Source: a virus. From it: DNA of 64,000 bases. Within the stretch, counting starts at the first letter, position 1; every line of letters begins with the position of its first letter. The notes below the pieces were generated by a model, which ran no database searches, was not told the origin of the DNA, and saw only the letters and a list, made by a program, of their open reading frames with translations. The stretch is from IMG/VR virus record IMGVR_UViG_3300006916_000042, positions 62,001 through 126,000 of that record; one strand, given 5' to 3'. A program made the position numbers and the translations under genes. Shown one piece after another: positions 47,482 through 57,906 of the stretch.

Positions 47482-47961
47482 ATGCAATACAAATACGATT
47501 ACTCTAACGACATGTTTTTCAAGGTTAGCCTGAATGAGGGTGTGTATAGCATCGAAAAAGGTCCAATGAGATTACCATTCAACACCAAAAACGTATCTGG
47601 GGTGTGGAATATGAGCCTGTTTGAATTAATTGATAAGGGAATGTGGAAACAAGTTGAATCCGGACAGGATAGTGTTGTTGGTGTGAACGAAAAACTATCG
47701 GGGCCGGTACACAATGTTGATCCGGTTCAGAAAGTGGTATTCTCAACATGGACAGTTGAACCAAAGACACAAGAAGAAATTGATGCAGAAAATATCGAAA
47801 AAGAATTAGACATTACTGAAAATGCTAAAAGATTTATTAGAGGAATAAAAGGACAACTTTTTTTTCATATAATGAATGATATACGAGTTTTACAGGGTGA
47901 GCCAAAATATACTAATAAACAATTCCTAAAATTTATTGAAAATTTGGAAAGAAATGAATAG
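47482..47961 (+). CDS. Possible tail fibre assembly/chaperone protein
   Basis: 159 residues. MQYKYDYSNDMFFKVSLNEG is a beta start, and VVFSTWTVEPKTQEEIDAEN leads into a helical C-terminus (ENAKRFIRGIKGQLFFHIMN). Phage tail fibre chaperones often combine a small beta domain with an amphipathic helix. It ends in TAG, showing TAG as a working stop in a late gene. The assignment is tentative. Confidence 0.55.
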   Translation: MQYKYDYSNDMFFKVSLNEGVYSIEKGPMRLPFNTKNVSGVWNMSLFELIDKGMWKQVESGQDSVVGVNEKLSGPVHNVDPVQKVVFSTWTVEPKTQEEIDAENIEKELDITENAKRFIRGIKGQLFFHIMNDIRVLQGEPKYTNKQFLKFIENLERNE

Positions 47962-48607
47962 TCATAGACAAAGACGTGCATCGGCTGGGCAGGGTGCTGA
48001 TATTCCAGATATAACACGGATTGCATCAGCTAGAAATAATGGTAATGGTGGTTCAATTACAGTACCCGGTACTGTAGAGGCTGGTGATTTGTGCCTAATA
48101 GTCCATGTATCGGATTCTGCAAGTGGTGAAACGAAACCAAGTGGATTTATTTCAATTGGAACGGATGGTCAAACAAGTGCTAATGAAATAGGTGCTTATA
48201 AAATATGGACAGGTTCGGAAGGGTCTACTCTAAGTGGTCTTAATGGTCAGGCATGGTGTGCTGTTTGGTATAGATATGTTGATCAAACAACACCTATGGA
48301 CGTATCACCCCAAAAAACAACAAATTCATTCAGTGGAGCAATTGATCCACCATCAATTACAACAGTAACAAATAATTGCCAAATAGTAACTATGGGTGCT
48401 TTAGATGATGATGATGTAACATTTGGTGCACCATCAGGATATACAAGTATTGTACAACAGAATGCTAATAATAATGGAACTGCTGGAATAATGGAAAGAA
48501 ATGCCCTTCTATCTCCAGCAGGTTTCCATAATCCACCGGCTTGGAGTAATGGGTCGGATGCAGCAGGAGAATATACAATTGCATTAAGACCAGCCAACGG
48601 TGGTTAA
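47954..48607 (+). CDS. Fibre-type beta-sandwich protein
   Basis: 217 residues from ATG 47954, overlapping the previous stop. Gly/Ser/Asn/Thr-rich, with SITVPGTVEAGDLCLIVHVS and AWCAVWYRYVDQTTPMDVSP. This pattern is common in phage adhesins and host-range proteins. The C-terminus ends ALRPANGG. It is probably a tail tip adhesin, unconfirmed. Confidence 0.62.
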   Translation: MNSHRQRRASAGQGADIPDITRIASARNNGNGGSITVPGTVEAGDLCLIVHVSDSASGETKPSGFISIGTDGQTSANEIGAYKIWTGSEGSTLSGLNGQAWCAVWYRYVDQTTPMDVSPQKTTNSFSGAIDPPSITTVTNNCQIVTMGALDDDDVTFGAPSGYTSIVQQNANNNGTAGIMERNALLSPAGFHNPPAWSNGSDAAGEYTIALRPANGG

Positions 48608-48632
48608 ACATCAGCAGTACACTATAAACATC

Positions 48633-48640
48633 CATAAATA
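48633..48640 (+). promoter_or_regulatory. Late-type promoter box CATAAATA before gp25
   Basis: CATAAATA five nt before ATG 48646. The short leader suggests a leaderless or near-leaderless gp25 message, or transcription also from upstream. Confidence 0.5.
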
Positions 48641-48645
48641 GGTAT

Positions 48646-49047
48646 ATGGAACAGTCAATAACCCGTAAACCAGATTATAGAGACCTTGATCTTAACTTCG
48701 AAAAACACCCGGCAACTGGGGACGTTTCGAAGTTAATTGGTGCTGAAGCAATCAAAAGATCAATCAGAAATCTGGTTCTCACTCATTTCTACGAGAGAAA
48801 ATTCCAACACTCTATTGGTTCAAACGTCACTAAGCTATTGTTTGAAAACATAAATCCTATGACGGCAAACTTTTTGGAGAATGCAATCAGTGAGGTGATA
48901 TATAATTATGAACCAAGAGCCAATTTGCTTGAAGTTAGTGTAACACAGATGCCTGACCAAAATCAGTATGAAGCATCTGTAGTTTTCAAGATACGTGGAC
49001 TGACAACACCGGTCACATTTTCACTATTTCTAAAGAGAATCAGATAA
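48646..49047 (+). CDS. 25: Baseplate wedge protein, T4 gp25-like
   Basis: 133 residues (T4 gp25 is 132). YRDLDLNFEKHPATGDVSKL, the AIKRSIRNLVLTHFYERKFQ helix and VTFSLFLKRIR end are typical of the gp25-like wedge family. With gp6 and gp53 it makes the conserved inner wedge that triggers sheath contraction. It has a late box upstream, and gp6 begins immediately after its stop. Confidence 0.92.
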   Translation: MEQSITRKPDYRDLDLNFEKHPATGDVSKLIGAEAIKRSIRNLVLTHFYERKFQHSIGSNVTKLLFENINPMTANFLENAISEVIYNYEPRANLLEVSVTQMPDQNQYEASVVFKIRGLTTPVTFSLFLKRIR

Positions 49048-51144
49048 ATGACAACCTCAAATACAAATCTAAGAATCACTGAACTGGATTATGATCAGAT
49101 CAGGGAAAATCTGAAAGACTATTTGGCAGGTCAGGCTGAATTTACAGACTATGATTTTGAAGGTGCCGGTATGTCTGTCCTGTTGGATATTTTGGCATAT
49201 AACACCCACTATATGGGCTTTTATGGCAACATGATAGCCAATGAGGCATTTGGTGACACTGCACAGGTCCGGGCTTCAATCCTTTCACATGCCAAACATA
49301 TGAACTATGTACCCGGCTCACAAGTTGGGGCCTTGGCTCTTGTAGACATTGCAGTCACACCCGGTGGTGCTGAAGATCAAGCCTCAAACACAGCAACTCT
49401 TTCAAAGTTCACCAAGTTCCTATCATCTGCCAAGGATGGGACCAATTACCAGTTTGTCACAATCCACTCAAACACAGCCACAAAGAATGTCACATCAGGA
49501 TCATTTGAGTTTTCAAACGTATGGTTGAAACAGGGTGAAGTTGTAACAAAACAGTATCTCATGGATGTGGTTGGAAACCCAGATAGACGTTTCACCATCC
49601 AGTCATCAAACGTAGACACCTCAACAATCACAGTGAGTGTCCAGCAGTCCACAACCAATACTGCCAAGTCCATATACACACAGGCACAAGATATCACAGA
49701 AGTGACAGCCAACTCAAGGGTTTTCTGGATTGAAGAAAATTCAGATGCCAATGGGCAATATACCATCTATTTCGGTGATGATTATATAGGTAAAAAGCCA
49801 GCTAATGGGTCTGTTGCAATTGTGACATATCTTGATGTTGCTGGAGAGGCTGGTAATTCTCTGGATAGATTTGTGGCCACAGATGCAGTAGACGGCTTCA
49901 ATGCAAACATTGCCGTATCCACAATAACAAAGTCAGCATCTGGTGCTTCACGTGAAACAATCGAAGAAATCCGTAAACGTGCACCTATCCATTACACATC
50001 ACAGAACAGGGCCGTGACTGATGAAGATTTCCAGCTTCTTATGCTGAGAGATTATCCAAATCTGGATGCTGTATCAGTCTGGTCCGGTGCTGAAAACGTT
50101 CCACCCGTGTATGGTAAAGTTTTCCTCTCCCTGAAACCAACAGACAATTATGAGATAACTGCTGTTGAGAAAGATAGAATCAAGAACGAGATTATTGCCA
50201 ACCGGTCAATCATGACAGTTATCCCTGAGATTGTTGATCCGATATACACCTATTTGCTATTGAACGTCCATGTAAGTTATGATCCAAAGAAGACAACACT
50301 GACCAGTAACGAATTGAGTCAGCTTGTCAGGCAGACTATTATCGATTACAGGGATAGTGAACTGAAAACTTTTGAATCCGTGTTCAGGGAATCTGCACTC
50401 CACCGTCTGATAGCAGATTCTGAGGCTTCGATCATATCATCAGAGATAACCATATATCTACAAAGACGTGTCGAATTCACTCTTGATGAAACCCTGACAT
50501 ATGAAATCCAGTTTTATCAGGCATTGGATAAATTGTCATTCCCTGATCAGGCATACTCATATCCATCATTCACAGTCACTGATTTGGCTGGTGTTGAGAG
50601 AAAGGTCTTTTATGAGGTAACACCGGATAGTTTTACGGGTATTGACTCAATCACTGTTGTTGATACTGGACAAGACTATACGGAAATTCCAACAGTAACC
50701 ATCTCCGGTGACGGTTCCGGGGCCACTGCTACGGCTGTTGTCGTGAACAGGAAGGTTGAATCCATAACCCTGAATGAAAGGGGTTCAAATTATTCCCGTG
50801 TGACCGTTTCTATTACAGGTGGGGGTGATGGGTCCGGAGCAACTGCTACCGGGGTTCTGGGGGGTGATACGGGGGTCCTACGGACATTCTACTACAAAGA
50901 GAATGGTGAAAAAGAGATTATCAATGAAAATGCTGGAACAATCCGGTTTGACACCGGGGTTGTAACATTTTCTGAAGTTCTTCCGTTGGCTGTTACGGAT
51001 AACATCCAGTATTCAACCAACATCATAACGTTCAACATCCAACCTGATGAGGAAACCGTCCGGACAGTTCGTAACAATATTATTGATATCGATGTCAATG
51101 ATCCAAAATCGATCACAATAGAAATGTTGGCAGAAAATATCTAA
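49048..51144 (+). CDS. 6: Baseplate wedge protein, T4 gp6-like
   Basis: 698 residues. LRITELDYDQIRENLKDYLA and DILAYNTHYMGFYGNMIANE are gp6 N-terminal hallmarks; the J-like domain contains RKRAPIHYTSQNRAVTDEDF. An extra Gly-rich beta module (residues about 530-610, DTGQDYTEIPTVTISGDGSG) is inserted near the C-terminus and recurs in other wedge proteins here. Gp6 forms the continuous inner ring of the baseplate. Confidence 0.9.
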   Translation: MTTSNTNLRITELDYDQIRENLKDYLAGQAEFTDYDFEGAGMSVLLDILAYNTHYMGFYGNMIANEAFGDTAQVRASILSHAKHMNYVPGSQVGALALVDIAVTPGGAEDQASNTATLSKFTKFLSSAKDGTNYQFVTIHSNTATKNVTSGSFEFSNVWLKQGEVVTKQYLMDVVGNPDRRFTIQSSNVDTSTITVSVQQSTTNTAKSIYTQAQDITEVTANSRVFWIEENSDANGQYTIYFGDDYIGKKPANGSVAIVTYLDVAGEAGNSLDRFVATDAVDGFNANIAVSTITKSASGASRETIEEIRKRAPIHYTSQNRAVTDEDFQLLMLRDYPNLDAVSVWSGAENVPPVYGKVFLSLKPTDNYEITAVEKDRIKNEIIANRSIMTVIPEIVDPIYTYLLLNVHVSYDPKKTTLTSNELSQLVRQTIIDYRDSELKTFESVFRESALHRLIADSEASIISSEITIYLQRRVEFTLDETLTYEIQFYQALDKLSFPDQAYSYPSFTVTDLAGVERKVFYEVTPDSFTGIDSITVVDTGQDYTEIPTVTISGDGSGATATAVVVNRKVESITLNERGSNYSRVTVSITGGGDGSGATATGVLGGDTGVLRTFYYKENGEKEIINENAGTIRFDTGVVTFSEVLPLAVTDNIQYSTNIITFNIQPDEETVRTVRNNIIDIDVNDPKSITIEMLAENI

Positions 51145-51145
51145 C

Positions 51146-53251
51146 ATGGCAAACACCCGTATATCCAATCTTGTAGAAAGTCAGCTTCCGTTCTTTGTCA
51201 GGAACGATCATCCATTATTCATAGCTTTCATGAAGGCTTATTTCGAGTACATGGAGCAGACTGAATCTGTCCTGAATTAGGGTAAGGTAATTGAACGGCT
51301 CAAGAGTTTTCAGGATTATGTTGACATAGACAAGACCCACGTAGACCTTGAAGACAAGTTATATACATGGTTCATGGAATCATTCCCTGAACAGATGGTT
51401 GCAGACAAAAAGATGATCCTTAAGAATGTCAAGGATTATTACCGGGCACGGGGTACGGAAAAGAGCCTGAAATTCCTTATGAGGGCAGTCTATGGTGATG
51501 ATAACGTAGAGGTGTATTATCCGAAACTGGATATCTTGGAATATTCCGGTGGTAACTGGTTTGTTCAGAGAGCACTAAGACTCGAAGATGTGAAAATAGA
51601 TGGGGTTGCCAACTCAACCTTCTCTGCTGTTCAACTATTCACATCATCACGGCTTGTTGGTCAAACCTCAAACACAACTGCCGTTGTTGAAGGAATCGAC
51701 CGGTTCTTCGAATCTGGTCAACAGGTGGATGAATTATCACTTTCATCAGTCAGTGGTTCATTTGAAGATGGTGAAACCATATCATCAAATGTTAACACAG
51801 GTGGTGGGATTGTGGAACTCACAGCCAACGTTTTTGGTGGTGGTATTATAACGGCTACGGTAACGAATGCCGGTTCTGGTTATTCCGTGGGTAACCCCGT
51901 TATTATAACAGACTCAGGTGATGGTACAGGGGCCGACATCAAGGTAAGTTCCGTCACATCAGGTAACGTTGCCACTATCATTATGGTTAATGGTGGTGCC
52001 GGTTTCCAAGCAAATGACTTTCTTCTTATCACGGGTGGTGGTGGCTCTGGTGCCAATGCAGAAGTTCTTACCGTGGCTGATGATGGCAGTGTGCATCAAA
52101 ACAGTTATAACATATACATATCATCCATTGCTGATGAGGCTAACACACTGCTGGCAAATACATATGCAAACCTGAACAATGCCGTGGCAAACACGATCAT
52201 GGCAAATGCCTTTACAGCTTTCATGTATGCAAACACGGGTCCTGCTTCAATTATCAGGGTCAACTCACCCGGTGATAACTACACAACAAATCCAACTGTT
52301 GATATTAGAGCAAACACCCGTGTAAAATCTCTTGGTATTATCGGACGTGTGGATGTCATTGACGGTGGATCAGGTTATTCCAATGGTGATATCTTGGAGT
52401 TCCAGAATGTATTGGGTGGATATGGTGTTGGTGCCAATGCAGTGGTTGAAGTGGATGGAACGGGTATTATAACAAATATCCAATTCACACCCGGTGGACC
52501 TTTCCCAAATGGGGGTATTGGTTACACACAGAGTAAATTACCGACAATCAATATTGCCACATCCACCGGGGCCGGGGCCAATCTACAAACAAAAGCAATT
52601 CTGGGTGATGGTGAATCAATGACCATCTCGACCGGTTCTATTGGTGTTATATCAGGTCTGACAGTTTTTTCACAGGGTTCTGGATATTCAGCACCGGTTG
52701 GAAACCTTGCAGCATATGGTGACGGTACGGCAACTGTTGATCTTACAGCCATTTCCGGTGATTTCTCATTCCCCGGTAGATATCTTGATGATGAAAGTCA
52801 CCTTTCATCATTCAGTTTCCTTCAGGATAAGGACTATTACCAGAGATTTTCATACGTTATCCGAATGAAGAAGAGTCTCAAGGATTACAGAGATTTGGTA
52901 AATGAGGTGATCACCCCATCAGGTGTTATACTCTTTGGTGACTATATGCTAGAAGAGAGTTTCACTCCAAACGTTGCAAATGTTGCACTGGCATGTTGTG
53001 ACAATCAACTTATCTCTACCGGTACTTATACTGCTAATGGACAGAATGTTCAGCTAACACTTTCATTCGATCACAATCTTGTGGTTGGTAATACTGTTTA
53101 TATTGAATTTGTTTCTGGTGACACTGCAAACTTGACCAATGGTGTGTTTAATGTTGATAGTGTTGGTTCAGTAAATACATACAATATCGTTCATGTAACA
53201 GGAACGACTGAAACGTCCGGTGATCTATACTCAACATTTATCAAAATATAA
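51146..53251 (+). pseudogene. Baseplate structural gene at gp7 position, interrupted by in-frame TAG
   Basis: From ATG 51146 to TAA the frame is continuous except for one TAG at 51278-51280 (codon 45). It otherwise encodes 701 residues. Both sides belong to one conserved family: MANTRISNLVESQLPFFVRN before the stop, and GKVIERLKSFQDYVDID, RARGTEKSLKFLMRAVYG after it, which I recall as one protein in T4-like cyanophages. The rest holds several Gly-rich beta modules. A second start at 51374 lacks a good ribosome site. The cause may be CAG to TAG mutation, programmed readthrough or sequence error. Listed as pseudogene because it is formally broken, though it may be functional. Confidence 0.75.
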
Positions 53252-53259
53252 CATAAATA
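53252..53259 (+). promoter_or_regulatory. Late-type promoter box CATAAATA before gp8
   Basis: CATAAATA 21 nt before ATG 53281, spaced as a T4-type late promoter; the leader contains ACGAGAAAC. Confidence 0.55.
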
Positions 53260-53280
53260 ACTGAAACAACGAGAAACAAC

Positions 53281-54603
53281 ATGTCTGCTGGTATATTCAA
53301 ATCAATCAACACATTTACGGCTGAACAGTTCAAGGAATCCGTTTCTGAAAGTTCGGGTAATGTTAGCATGTATATGACATATTCCCAGATCACAGCATGG
53401 CCTGATGAAGCAAATCCACCTGCTGCAAATGTGGTTTTTTCAACTGAGGTGAATCATTGGAACGGTATGATCGGTGGTAAACGTGTAACTGGTGATGATA
53501 TTGAACACTGTGTCCGTAGATTTGACTGGGAAGCCAACACTACATTCATCAGCTTTGATGGTGAAAATCCGGACCTGTATAACAACACCATGTTTTATGT
53601 CCTGACATCAGATTACAACGTTTACAAGTGTCTGTCCAACAATAACAACTCAATATCAACTGTTGAACCAAGCTCTACCAACCCAAACACGATTACCGGC
53701 ACAGCCGATGGGTACATCTGGAAATACATGATGACCCTCAACTCCAAGGACAAGTTTCGATTTCTGAATGATACATACTTCCCTGTGAGCACACTACCAT
53801 CTGATGATGGTTCAATTCAATGGGATGTTCAGCAGAATGCAGTTGATGGTGCAATCTATGACATCCGGATAGATAATGCTGGCAATTACACAAATTCAGA
53901 TAATATAACATTGGCAATCAGTGGTGATGGTAGTGGTGCCAACGTATATTGTAACGTAAACACCGTATCAAACACCATCCACACCCTAACTATTGACGAT
54001 TATGGGACTGGTTATACCAATGCAATTGTCACGATCACAGGTGGTGGTGGAACAGGTGGTGGAGTATTAAGACCCATCCTGTCACCAAAGAACGGACATG
54101 GCTCTAATCCATTGTATGAACTAGGTGGAAAGAACCTGTTTATCAACATGAGAATCAGAGGAACTGAAAACGGTAAGCTGCCAATTGTCAATGACATAAG
54201 ACAAATTGGTTTGATTATCAACCCTTTGATACTTTCTTCAAATAACATAATATCAAACACTGCCTTCAAGCAGACAACAGACCTTACACTCACTGGTGTT
54301 TCATCAAATTATGAAGCTGATGAGTATGTATATCAGGGTGCATCATTAGATACTGCAACATTTTATGGTAGAGTTGTTGAATATGACTCTGCAAACTCAG
54401 TTTTGAAACTAAATAGAACACAAGGGTCCATCACAGCAGACACCATTATTGGTGCAAACACAAGTGAAACCGGGTTTGTTGTTTCTGAAAGTAACCCAGA
54501 ACTTGAACGATACACTGGTGAGATGATCTTCATAGATAATGTTGAACTAATCGAAAGAGACGAAAATCAAACCGAAAATTTTCAGATAATTTTGGGTTTT
54601 TAG
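53281..54603 (+). CDS. 8: Baseplate wedge protein, T4 gp8-like
   Basis: 440 residues (T4 gp8 is 334). Conserved segments: WNGMIGGKRVTGDDIEHCVR, NTMFYVLTSDYNVYKCLSNN and GTADGYIWKYMMTLNSKDKF. About 70 residues of a Gly-rich beta module (NAGNYTNSDNITLAISGDGS through VTITGGGGTGGG) are inserted, explaining the extra length. It lies after gp25, gp6 and the gp7-position gene, as in T4. Confidence 0.85.
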   Translation: MSAGIFKSINTFTAEQFKESVSESSGNVSMYMTYSQITAWPDEANPPAANVVFSTEVNHWNGMIGGKRVTGDDIEHCVRRFDWEANTTFISFDGENPDLYNNTMFYVLTSDYNVYKCLSNNNNSISTVEPSSTNPNTITGTADGYIWKYMMTLNSKDKFRFLNDTYFPVSTLPSDDGSIQWDVQQNAVDGAIYDIRIDNAGNYTNSDNITLAISGDGSGANVYCNVNTVSNTIHTLTIDDYGTGYTNAIVTITGGGGTGGGVLRPILSPKNGHGSNPLYELGGKNLFINMRIRGTENGKLPIVNDIRQIGLIINPLILSSNNIISNTAFKQTTDLTLTGVSSNYEADEYVYQGASLDTATFYGRVVEYDSANSVLKLNRTQGSITADTIIGANTSETGFVVSESNPELERYTGEMIFIDNVELIERDENQTENFQIILGF

Positions 54604-54612
54604 GGACATCAA

Positions 54613-57600
54613 ATGGCTAGAGCAAACGTAGCAAACACAAAAATCGTAGCAAGTTCAACAACAGTTAGACCGTTCTATGATGATTTTGATGAGAGTAAGA
54701 ATTTTCACAAGATTCTTGCCCAGCCGGGTTATGCTGTTCAGGCCCGTGAAGTAACCCAACTCCAGACAATACTCCAGAACCAGATTGAACGTCTGTCTTT
54801 GCATCTTTTCGAACAGGGATCATCTGTTGTTGGTGGGGATATGTCTGTATCCGATATCAAGACTATGAATCTTGCATCTACATATGCCAATACGAACATT
54901 GTAGCTGCCAATTTCCTCAACAAGACAATTCGGTATGCAGATGCAAACAACATGGTTATTGCTCGTGTTGTCAATACGGCTGAAAGCTCAAACACTGAAC
55001 CACCATGCTTACAGCTTAGATTCCTGACTGGTGATGAGTTTGTAGCTGGTGATACGATCAAGGTTGATTCAGAAGAAATCTATGCCAACGTGGTGCCAAC
55101 ATCCAATGTGTACTCAAATGGGTCCATGGCTTTCATCTATGACTCAATATATTTCTATAACGGTTATCACATCAAGGTGCCGAAGCAGTCTATCATTCTG
55201 ACAAAACACCATGCACAAGCCAACGTAAGAATCGGTCTTGAGTTTGATGATGAAATCGTAACGGTTGACTCTGATACATCACTCAGAGACCCTGCAATTG
55301 AATCATCCAACTACCAAGCACCCGGTGCTGCACGATACAAGGTGGAATTGAACCTATCCACACGTGACCTCTCATCTGAAGATGATACATCGTTTATCGA
55401 AATTGCCAGAATGGAAAATGGTAAGATCAAATCGAAGGTGGTCTATCCGAAATATTCAGAGATTGAAGAAGTTTTTGCACGAAGAACATATGATGAGTCT
55501 GGATCATACACTGTAAATGAGTTTGGAATTCGTCTCGACACGTCAGAAACAGACAGTCAAAACAACGTGTTAGCTGTAATATCACCCGGTAAGGCATATA
55601 TTCGTGGATATGAATATGAGACAATTTCTGATAACAGCATTGAAATCCCACGTGCCAGAACAAAAGCCAATGTAGCTGCATACGATCTGAACCTGAATTA
55701 TGGTAACTACGTGATCGTAGATGCCCTTGAAGGACTGTTTGATCCAACAACCCAAGAGCTTGTGGATATTCACAGTGCCCAATATGGTGCTGTTGACTTC
55801 TCAAACACATCACAATATGCACTGACAAAAATTGGTACAGCCAGACTCAGAGATATTGAATTCTTCTCCGGTGACACGGATGTGACTGCACGTAAGCATG
55901 AATTTTATATCTTCTCTCCTGAATTCTCAGCAGGTAGCTTTGCCAATGCAAACTCATTCATAAAGCATTCAAGCTATACAACTGGTGCTAGTTCAAATGC
56001 CAATTGTAACATAACCACCCTCAACAAAGACAATGGTTTGGCTAACGGTTCTACACAGATCACAGAACCATCACTCCGTAAGCTTATCTTCCCATTCCCT
56101 GAGAAGTATGTAGCTGAAGGATCATTGGCACTGCAAGCATACACATTCCGTAAGAAATATTCTGGTGTACAGTTTACAGACGGGGCTTCTGCTGCAATCA
56201 CAGCCGGAACCGATGAACAATTTATAGGTGCAACATCTTCATCCAACGTAGCATCCACAATCACAGACAATTTCCTTGTCATTGTGGAGAACGATCAAGG
56301 CTCTGCACGTGCTAACGGTGAACAGATCAAGGTCACAACTTCCGTGGCTGGTGATCCTGAACAGGTTACATTTGATACAGCCGGTGGTGGTGGTGATACA
56401 TTCACTGCAACCGTTTTGGCCAAAATGGAAATCGACGGTGCTTCAGCAACTGCACGTGTAAAGTCATTGGTGAAAGCCAACACACAGACATTTGCATCAG
56501 AAGCCACATCAAATACATTTGTCAACACAACAGGCTCAACAACGAACATCTATCTGACAACTGGTCAGGTGACAATCGAAAGTCCATCCAGAACACCCGG
56601 TACGAGAGAATCGTTGTTCATATCTGATGTTATATCTATCCAGAAAATTTATGATCTTGCTGGTGCTGCCATTCCAGCCGGTGGGGCAGACCTGACCGGT
56701 TATACTGATGTCACAAACAGATTTGAACTGGACCCCGGCCAAAGAGATACACACTATGACCATGCATCCATATTCCTGAAACCGGGATTTGCTGCACCGG
56801 CTGGCCCACTCATTGTTTGTGCAAGGTACTTCACCTCAACAACAGACAGTGGTTATTTCTCCGTAGACTCATATCCATCACTGGATACCGATATAACGGA
56901 AGAGGGAGTATCCATAGGGACCGGGTATGCCATAATACCCACCTACACCCCAGTCAATGGTGAAAAGCTGTTCCTGAGAGACTGTATCGATTTTAGACCA
57001 GTCCGGAAAAATGCTGCCAACACATCACCAAACTACACATTCACATCCTCAACCATCAGGATGCCATCATCTACAACTGATTTCCAAACCGATTATCGGT
57101 ATTACCTTGGACGTAGAGACCTGATCGTATTGACCGAAAACAAATCTCTAACAAGAATTGAAGGTACTCCAGCCAAATTTCCACAGAACCCATTACAGCC
57201 AACATCTTCAATGGTGCTTTATTCACTTGGTGTGTCACCATACACAGCTTATCCATCAAACGTTGCCGTAAAGTATATTGATAACAGACGTTATACGATG
57301 AGAGATATTGGTCTAATTGATAAGAGACTGAAAAATGTTGAATACTATGTGTCACTGAATACTCTGGAAAAGAATGCTCTTGACATCATTGTAACCGATG
57401 TGGATGGCCTAGAGAGAACTAAATATGGTATATTGGCCGACAACTTCAACGGGCACTCACTGGGTGCTTCTGACAGGTTCGATTACCAGTGTGCAATGAA
57501 TTACAAGCAGGGTTGGTTGCAGCCGAAGGCAAACAATTCAGCAATAAGACTGGATGTGGATGACTCTTCTGTATCTTCTGTCAAGGTATTTGATGAGAAA

Positions 57601-57906
57601 ATCCTGCTTAACTTCACCGAAGAAGTGATGATAGCACAGAATTCAGCCACAAAGTTCACTGCCGTTGCAGAGTTTCTGTTTGCTGATTATGAAGGTGAAG
57701 TGATGATGCTCCCAGAATCCGATATCTGGAAGTCAACAAACAATGCACCAACCGTGATCAATACAACTTTCGAGAATAATGAAGAATTTAACACTATTGA
57801 AGTTGATAGCCAGAGACAAGCTGAAGATGCCATCAATGACATCCTTGGTGGAGATAGCCAATCAAGGTCAAGAAGTAGAACAACAACCAGAAGAAGAAGA
57901 AGATAA
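54613..57906 (+). CDS. Large virion structural protein with DUF4815-like N-terminus
   Basis: 1097 residues. VRPFYDDFDESKNFHKILAQ and PGYAVQAREVTQLQTILQNQ match my recollection of the DUF4815 family, widespread in T4-like cyanophages downstream of gp8 where T4 has gp9/gp10. The middle is beta-rich; the C-terminus is charged and ends SRSRSRTTTRRRRR. It is probably the outer baseplate or fibre-attachment protein. Its stop overlaps the next start (TAATG). Confidence 0.8.
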   Translation: MARANVANTKIVASSTTVRPFYDDFDESKNFHKILAQPGYAVQAREVTQLQTILQNQIERLSLHLFEQGSSVVGGDMSVSDIKTMNLASTYANTNIVAANFLNKTIRYADANNMVIARVVNTAESSNTEPPCLQLRFLTGDEFVAGDTIKVDSEEIYANVVPTSNVYSNGSMAFIYDSIYFYNGYHIKVPKQSIILTKHHAQANVRIGLEFDDEIVTVDSDTSLRDPAIESSNYQAPGAARYKVELNLSTRDLSSEDDTSFIEIARMENGKIKSKVVYPKYSEIEEVFARRTYDESGSYTVNEFGIRLDTSETDSQNNVLAVISPGKAYIRGYEYETISDNSIEIPRARTKANVAAYDLNLNYGNYVIVDALEGLFDPTTQELVDIHSAQYGAVDFSNTSQYALTKIGTARLRDIEFFSGDTDVTARKHEFYIFSPEFSAGSFANANSFIKHSSYTTGASSNANCNITTLNKDNGLANGSTQITEPSLRKLIFPFPEKYVAEGSLALQAYTFRKKYSGVQFTDGASAAITAGTDEQFIGATSSSNVASTITDNFLVIVENDQGSARANGEQIKVTTSVAGDPEQVTFDTAGGGGDTFTATVLAKMEIDGASATARVKSLVKANTQTFASEATSNTFVNTTGSTTNIYLTTGQVTIESPSRTPGTRESLFISDVISIQKIYDLAGAAIPAGGADLTGYTDVTNRFELDPGQRDTHYDHASIFLKPGFAAPAGPLIVCARYFTSTTDSGYFSVDSYPSLDTDITEEGVSIGTGYAIIPTYTPVNGEKLFLRDCIDFRPVRKNAANTSPNYTFTSSTIRMPSSTTDFQTDYRYYLGRRDLIVLTENKSLTRIEGTPAKFPQNPLQPTSSMVLYSLGVSPYTAYPSNVAVKYIDNRRYTMRDIGLIDKRLKNVEYYVSLNTLEKNALDIIVTDVDGLERTKYGILADNFNGHSLGASDRFDYQCAMNYKQGWLQPKANNSAIRLDVDDSSVSSVKVFDEKILLNFTEEVMIAQNSATKFTAVAEFLFADYEGEVMMLPESDIWKSTNNAPTVINTTFENNEEFNTIEVDSQRQAEDAINDILGGDSQSRSRSRTTTRRRRR

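Noticed and set aside
51278-51280. TAG reassigned to an amino acid throughout the phage
   Set aside because: Several genes, including a late one ending at 47961, end properly in TAG with the next gene starting at that point.
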